Notes under the pieces: generated by a model | Databases searched by the model: none | Seen by the model: only the letters and a program-made list of their open reading frames with translations | What the model was told of the DNA's origin: nothing | Source: Biomphalaria glabrata | Taxonomy: Eukaryota > Mollusca > Gastropoda > Planorbidae | DNA: 64,000 nt | Direction: 5' to 3' | NCBI RefSeq assembly: GCF_947242115.1 | Contig: NC_074712.1 | Span: 45,451,838 to 45,515,837 of the forward strand | Made by a program: the position numbers and the translations under genes | Shown: piece after piece, positions 60,779 through 64,000 of the stretch | Position numbering within the stretch: the first letter of the stretch is position 1 | Layout: each line of letters begins with the position of its first letter

Positions 60779-63041
60779 CAGTGTTTCTCAAACTTTTTTG
60801 TCTGCTGGCACAGTAAAAAAAACTACTAAAATTTCGCGGCACACTAGGATGCAGGTGTTTTATAATAAAATGAAAAATTATTTGACCTTTTTTTAAGTAT
60901 TACATTCAATGTGAAAGGTGTGTCTGTTTTTGAGAGGAAATGCGATCTAATGGAGACTCCAAAGTCGATAGACAAACTCGCATTTCATTGTCTATTGTAA
61001 GAAGTCTCTCTCTTTTCTTAGACTTGATTTCAGTCAGTACTGAAAATCCAAATTCACAAAATCATGAAGATATAAACTGATTGCAGGATATAACTTGTCG
61101 ATTGAAATCCAAAACATAAACTAATACACAATCACAAAATTTGACTTAAGAACTGCATTTTTTTTAATGAATGAGCTGCTCTTCTTCTTCATTTATAAGA
61201 TTTGTAGCTTCATTTTTTCCAAATGGATAGCTGACCCATCCATATTCAAGACTTTTAACTGTTGGGAAGTAATGCTGCAGTGCTAACTGCAGGTGTGTCA
61301 AAGTGTTCAAAATTTCGGATGTGATTTCTTTAGTTGAAGCACATTCATTTTAAATAGGAAAGCAGTCGAAGACTCCTTTCGAGATCTTACTTTGCCACAA
61401 AGACAATTTTTCACCAAGTGACTTCAGTTTTGAGGATGCAGTGATGGTCCTTGAAGAATTAAATTCAATGAATTTAATTTGTCAAATAAATCAGAGAGAA
61501 ATGTCACCTTAACCCACCAGATCTTGTCATGAATAGAAAATCCAATTTTGTTCAGCCTCCAAGAATGAAATCAGCTCAGCCTCGAGTTGGAGGACACGCT
61601 ATAACACTTTTCCCCCTGGAGAGCCAACGAACGTTGGTGTGATACAGGAGGCATTTGTAGTCTGAATCCATAGCTTCACAGAGCTAAGAGAGAAATCGGG
61701 ATGCTAGCGGTCGAGATTTGATGAAGTTTACACCTTCAATCCAGAACAGACATCAAATCTTTCGGCAAAGATTTGAAGGCAAGAGCTTATCTGTGGATCA
61801 TGCAGTGAACAACTAATACATATGGATTTTCTAGACGCACAAGAGTGATGAATCTCTTTCTATTTCCCTGCATGGAAGGACAGCCATCGGTGCAAACGCT
61901 GACACAGTTTTTCCACTGTAGTTTGAATAGCAAAATGTTTTCGATTACCACATTGAAAATATCTTCGTCTTTGGTCGTAGTTTGTAAGTCTTTGCAAATT
62001 AAGAATTCGTTGACACATTATTTATCCTTTATGAACCTAATAAAAGCTAGCAGCTTAACGTTAGTGGATTCATCAACTTGAAGAGACCACAGCAGAGACA
62101 CTTCATCGTCAGTCACGTCGAAGTGTTCGCAGATTTGATCTTGTCTGAGCGAGATAGTATAATTTGACAAAAGAACTTTCTTAACTTTTTCGGTGGCATC
62201 GGGTCCTAGAATAGTTTCAACAACTATTGCTAAAGCTGGTGCAATGACAGATGCAGCCTCTGTGTGCGTTCTTGCGCTTTGCTAATAACTGAGCAACCTT
62301 ATAACTTGCAATCAATCCCTTTTCTGGCAGCTTAAGTTAGTTCGTAAGTTTCTTAGCTTTTTTATTTTGTTGAGTCCTGATGTTTTCGAAGTATTCCTTC
62401 GGTTGTGCTTTTACAGCTGGATATTTTGTTTCCAAGTGTCTCTTCAATTTGCTTGGAACAAGCGCCTCATTCGACAGAGTTGCATTGCAGATTAGACAGA
62501 ATGGCAATGGAGCATCTTCAGGTCCCGAAGATATGAAACCATATGCGATGTAATTTTCTTTGTACCTTCGTTTGGTTCCTTGCTTTTCATTTAACACTTT
62601 CGCAGTTTCATTCTTGCTAATGTATTTCTCCGTGGATAACAATGAATAAGGCTTATTGATAATTTGTTAATATTAGCATACATTTAAAAACTTTACATGA
62701 AACACATCGCTTATTATTATAGTTACCAATTCAAAAATTGTTGTGCGTCTGCTTAGGCGGCCTACATTTTAGTCATTATAATAATATAAGTATAGTGGAA
62801 AATTTAATAACCTAAATGGCTAACACCCCTTTCCGTCAAAATGGAGCGATCGGATTTAGCAGGGCCATGAAAATGGGAGAGTGCGGACTACTATTACTGG
62901 TCGTTACAAGTGGGGATGTCATGCAACGTAAAATAAAAATTTAATATTAGGCAGACATGTGTAACGCTGCACATATGGCGTTCTAAAAACTCCTGCGGCA
63001 CATCTGCAAATCTTCGGCGGCACACAGTTTGAGAAACACTG
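60779..63041 (-). mobile_element. hAT DNA transposon, decayed, 2.26 kb
   Basis: Terminal inverted repeats are CAGTGTTTCTCAAACT on the left and its exact complement on the right. The flanks acatagat and atctagat agree at 6 of 8 positions and may be an aged target duplication. The minus strand holds a BED-finger transposase of the ZBED5/SCAND3-like hAT group: the finger region at 62337-62642, then GLIASYKVAQLLAKRKNAH and, in another frame, APALAIVVETILGPDATEKV and DEVSLLWSLQVDEST. Several frame changes and stops are present. It sits 280 bases upstream of the ZIP11 start codon, in its 5' intron or promoter. Confidence 0.9.
62337..62642 (-). pseudogene. BED zinc-finger N-terminus of the hAT transposase
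   Basis: A 101-residue open piece starting MLSTEKYISKNETAK. The DNA-binding finger reads FCLICNATL, then LKRHLETKYP. The Cys-x2-Cys pair and first His are present, but the last ligand, normally His in LKRHLETKHP, is Tyr. The frame stops soon after KKAKKLTN, while the rest of the transposase continues in other frames. Not a host gene. Confidence 0.8.
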
Positions 63042-63049
63042 ATCTAGAT

Positions 63050-64000
63050 AGAATCTACCAGATTTCACTAGCTAGGCTAAGTAAAGTAAGTAAGTAAAAC
63101 TACTAAAGTTGGTAAATAAACAGTGAAATAAAGCCTTACTAAGATTAAGCAGCCTAAGTGACTAAGTCACTAAGTTGTCTAAGTGAAGTAAAAGTGTCAC
63201 TAAGACTAGAGTGTCACTAGAGTAGTAAGAGTCAGAGTAAGAGTAAGTGTAAGACGAGTTAAGCTAAAAAAGTAAGTTAAGAGATTAAAGTCTAGATCTG
63301 GAGTAGTTTATGCTATTCGGACACCTATATTATAGGCCAAAATTTCAAAGTTTCACTTTGACAGCATATTATTTGACAATGGTTCGACATAGAAAAGAAA
63401 ATGAAGTATCAAAATCTTCTTTAGTTTAAGGAGAATAAGGATGACTACTTATATTTGTACCCCTAACCTATATTTGTTATTATATTTAAGGTCAAAGAGG
63501 CCATGTGTTTTCGTTTAATTAAGACAAATTTGACCCACATTTTTTTTATTTCGGACACCATAATTTATTTCAGACAGTCTCTATATTTAGACATCAACAA
63601 ACTCATATTTTAATTCTATATTAACATTAAATTAAAACTAAATTTTAAGATCACATGCCTCACATGGCATAGCCCCTCACATGAAATCATTAAGATGTTT
63701 TCAAATTATGCATAAATATGAACACAAAAAATAAAAATATGAACACACTTATTCTACCAAAATTAGGTCACTGGGATAGTGACTTCTACACAGACTTTAG
63801 ACTTATTTTATGTTTGCATGATTAGATGTGTGTTGAATGTTTGTGTTTTTTGTTTATTAATTTAATAAATTTCTAATACAGATGATCTTTTGTAGTATAG
63901 TACAGGTTAGGATGTCCATTTTTGCCTAAATAGCTGAATCCTCTATATTCTCTCTATATAAATCTAGATCTATCGATCTAGTAGGTCTAGATCTAGGCAT
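63050..64000. other. Right flank: low-complexity and unassigned DNA
   Basis: 63050-63300 is made of actaag, gtcact, agagta and gtaag words without a fixed period. 63300-63950 is AT-rich with no frame of note. 63960-64000 returns to tctagatc words. Confidence 0.55.

Overview
The window looks like nuclear DNA from a gastropod mollusc, most likely a freshwater panpulmonate snail. It is strongly AT-rich and intron-rich, with three host genes coding animal proteins that can be followed exon by exon. Between and inside them lie many DNA transposons with 8-bp target duplications, LINE tails, tRNA-derived SINEs and long stretches built from CTAG/AGATCT words. The species call is an inference from this style of genome, not from a database match.

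Layout. 1-2.7 kb: a LINE tail, a 19-bp minisatellite and unassigned AT-rich DNA. 2.7-8.8 kb (minus): FBXL15, three coding exons, 338 residues. 9.5-20 kb: a transposon block with a 2.4-kb non-autonomous element, a decayed hAT transposase copy, two large non-autonomous elements lying side by side (15939-18285 and 18300-19936), then LINE and SINE pieces. 23.2-28.5 kb (plus): a geranylgeranyl diphosphate synthase paralogue (copy 1, 313 residues, 11 coding exons). 28.5-38 kb: LINE/SINE pieces, a solo LTR and a short broken Ty3/gypsy copy. 38.0-44.4 kb (plus): a second geranylgeranyl diphosphate synthase gene (copy 2, 311 residues) with the same exon lengths and phases except in the last exon. 44.4-52.2 kb: a large gene-poor stretch. 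52.2-60.5 kb (minus): SLC39A11 (ZIP11), eight coding exons, 339 residues. 60.8-63.0 kb: a decayed hAT transposon just upstream of ZIP11.

The most striking biology is the synthase pair. Copy 2 keeps every active-site residue known for this enzyme family. Copy 1 has an intact reading frame and keeps the residues that hold the allylic diphosphate: the first aspartate-rich motif, the following Arg, Lys-Thr, Gln and two further Lys. It has lost all four residues that hold isopentenyl diphosphate (human K25, R28, H57 and R74 are replaced by Gln, His, Gln and Gln) and the first aspartate of the second aspartate-rich motif (Asp to Asn). A wall residue that limits product length is also changed (Phe to Leu). 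This is not what random decay would look like. It fits an enzyme that can bind a prenyl diphosphate but no longer elongate it, either a candidate animal terpene synthase derived from a prenyltransferase or a modifying subunit of copy 2. Copy 2 would make the GGPP that copy 1 could use or regulate.

The other observations concern mobile DNA. One hairpin-bearing module is shared by two elements with different ends. One element repeats its own terminal motif internally. Two insertions abut with overlapping target duplications at a palindrome. A SINE tail resembles the tail of a LINE present in several copies.
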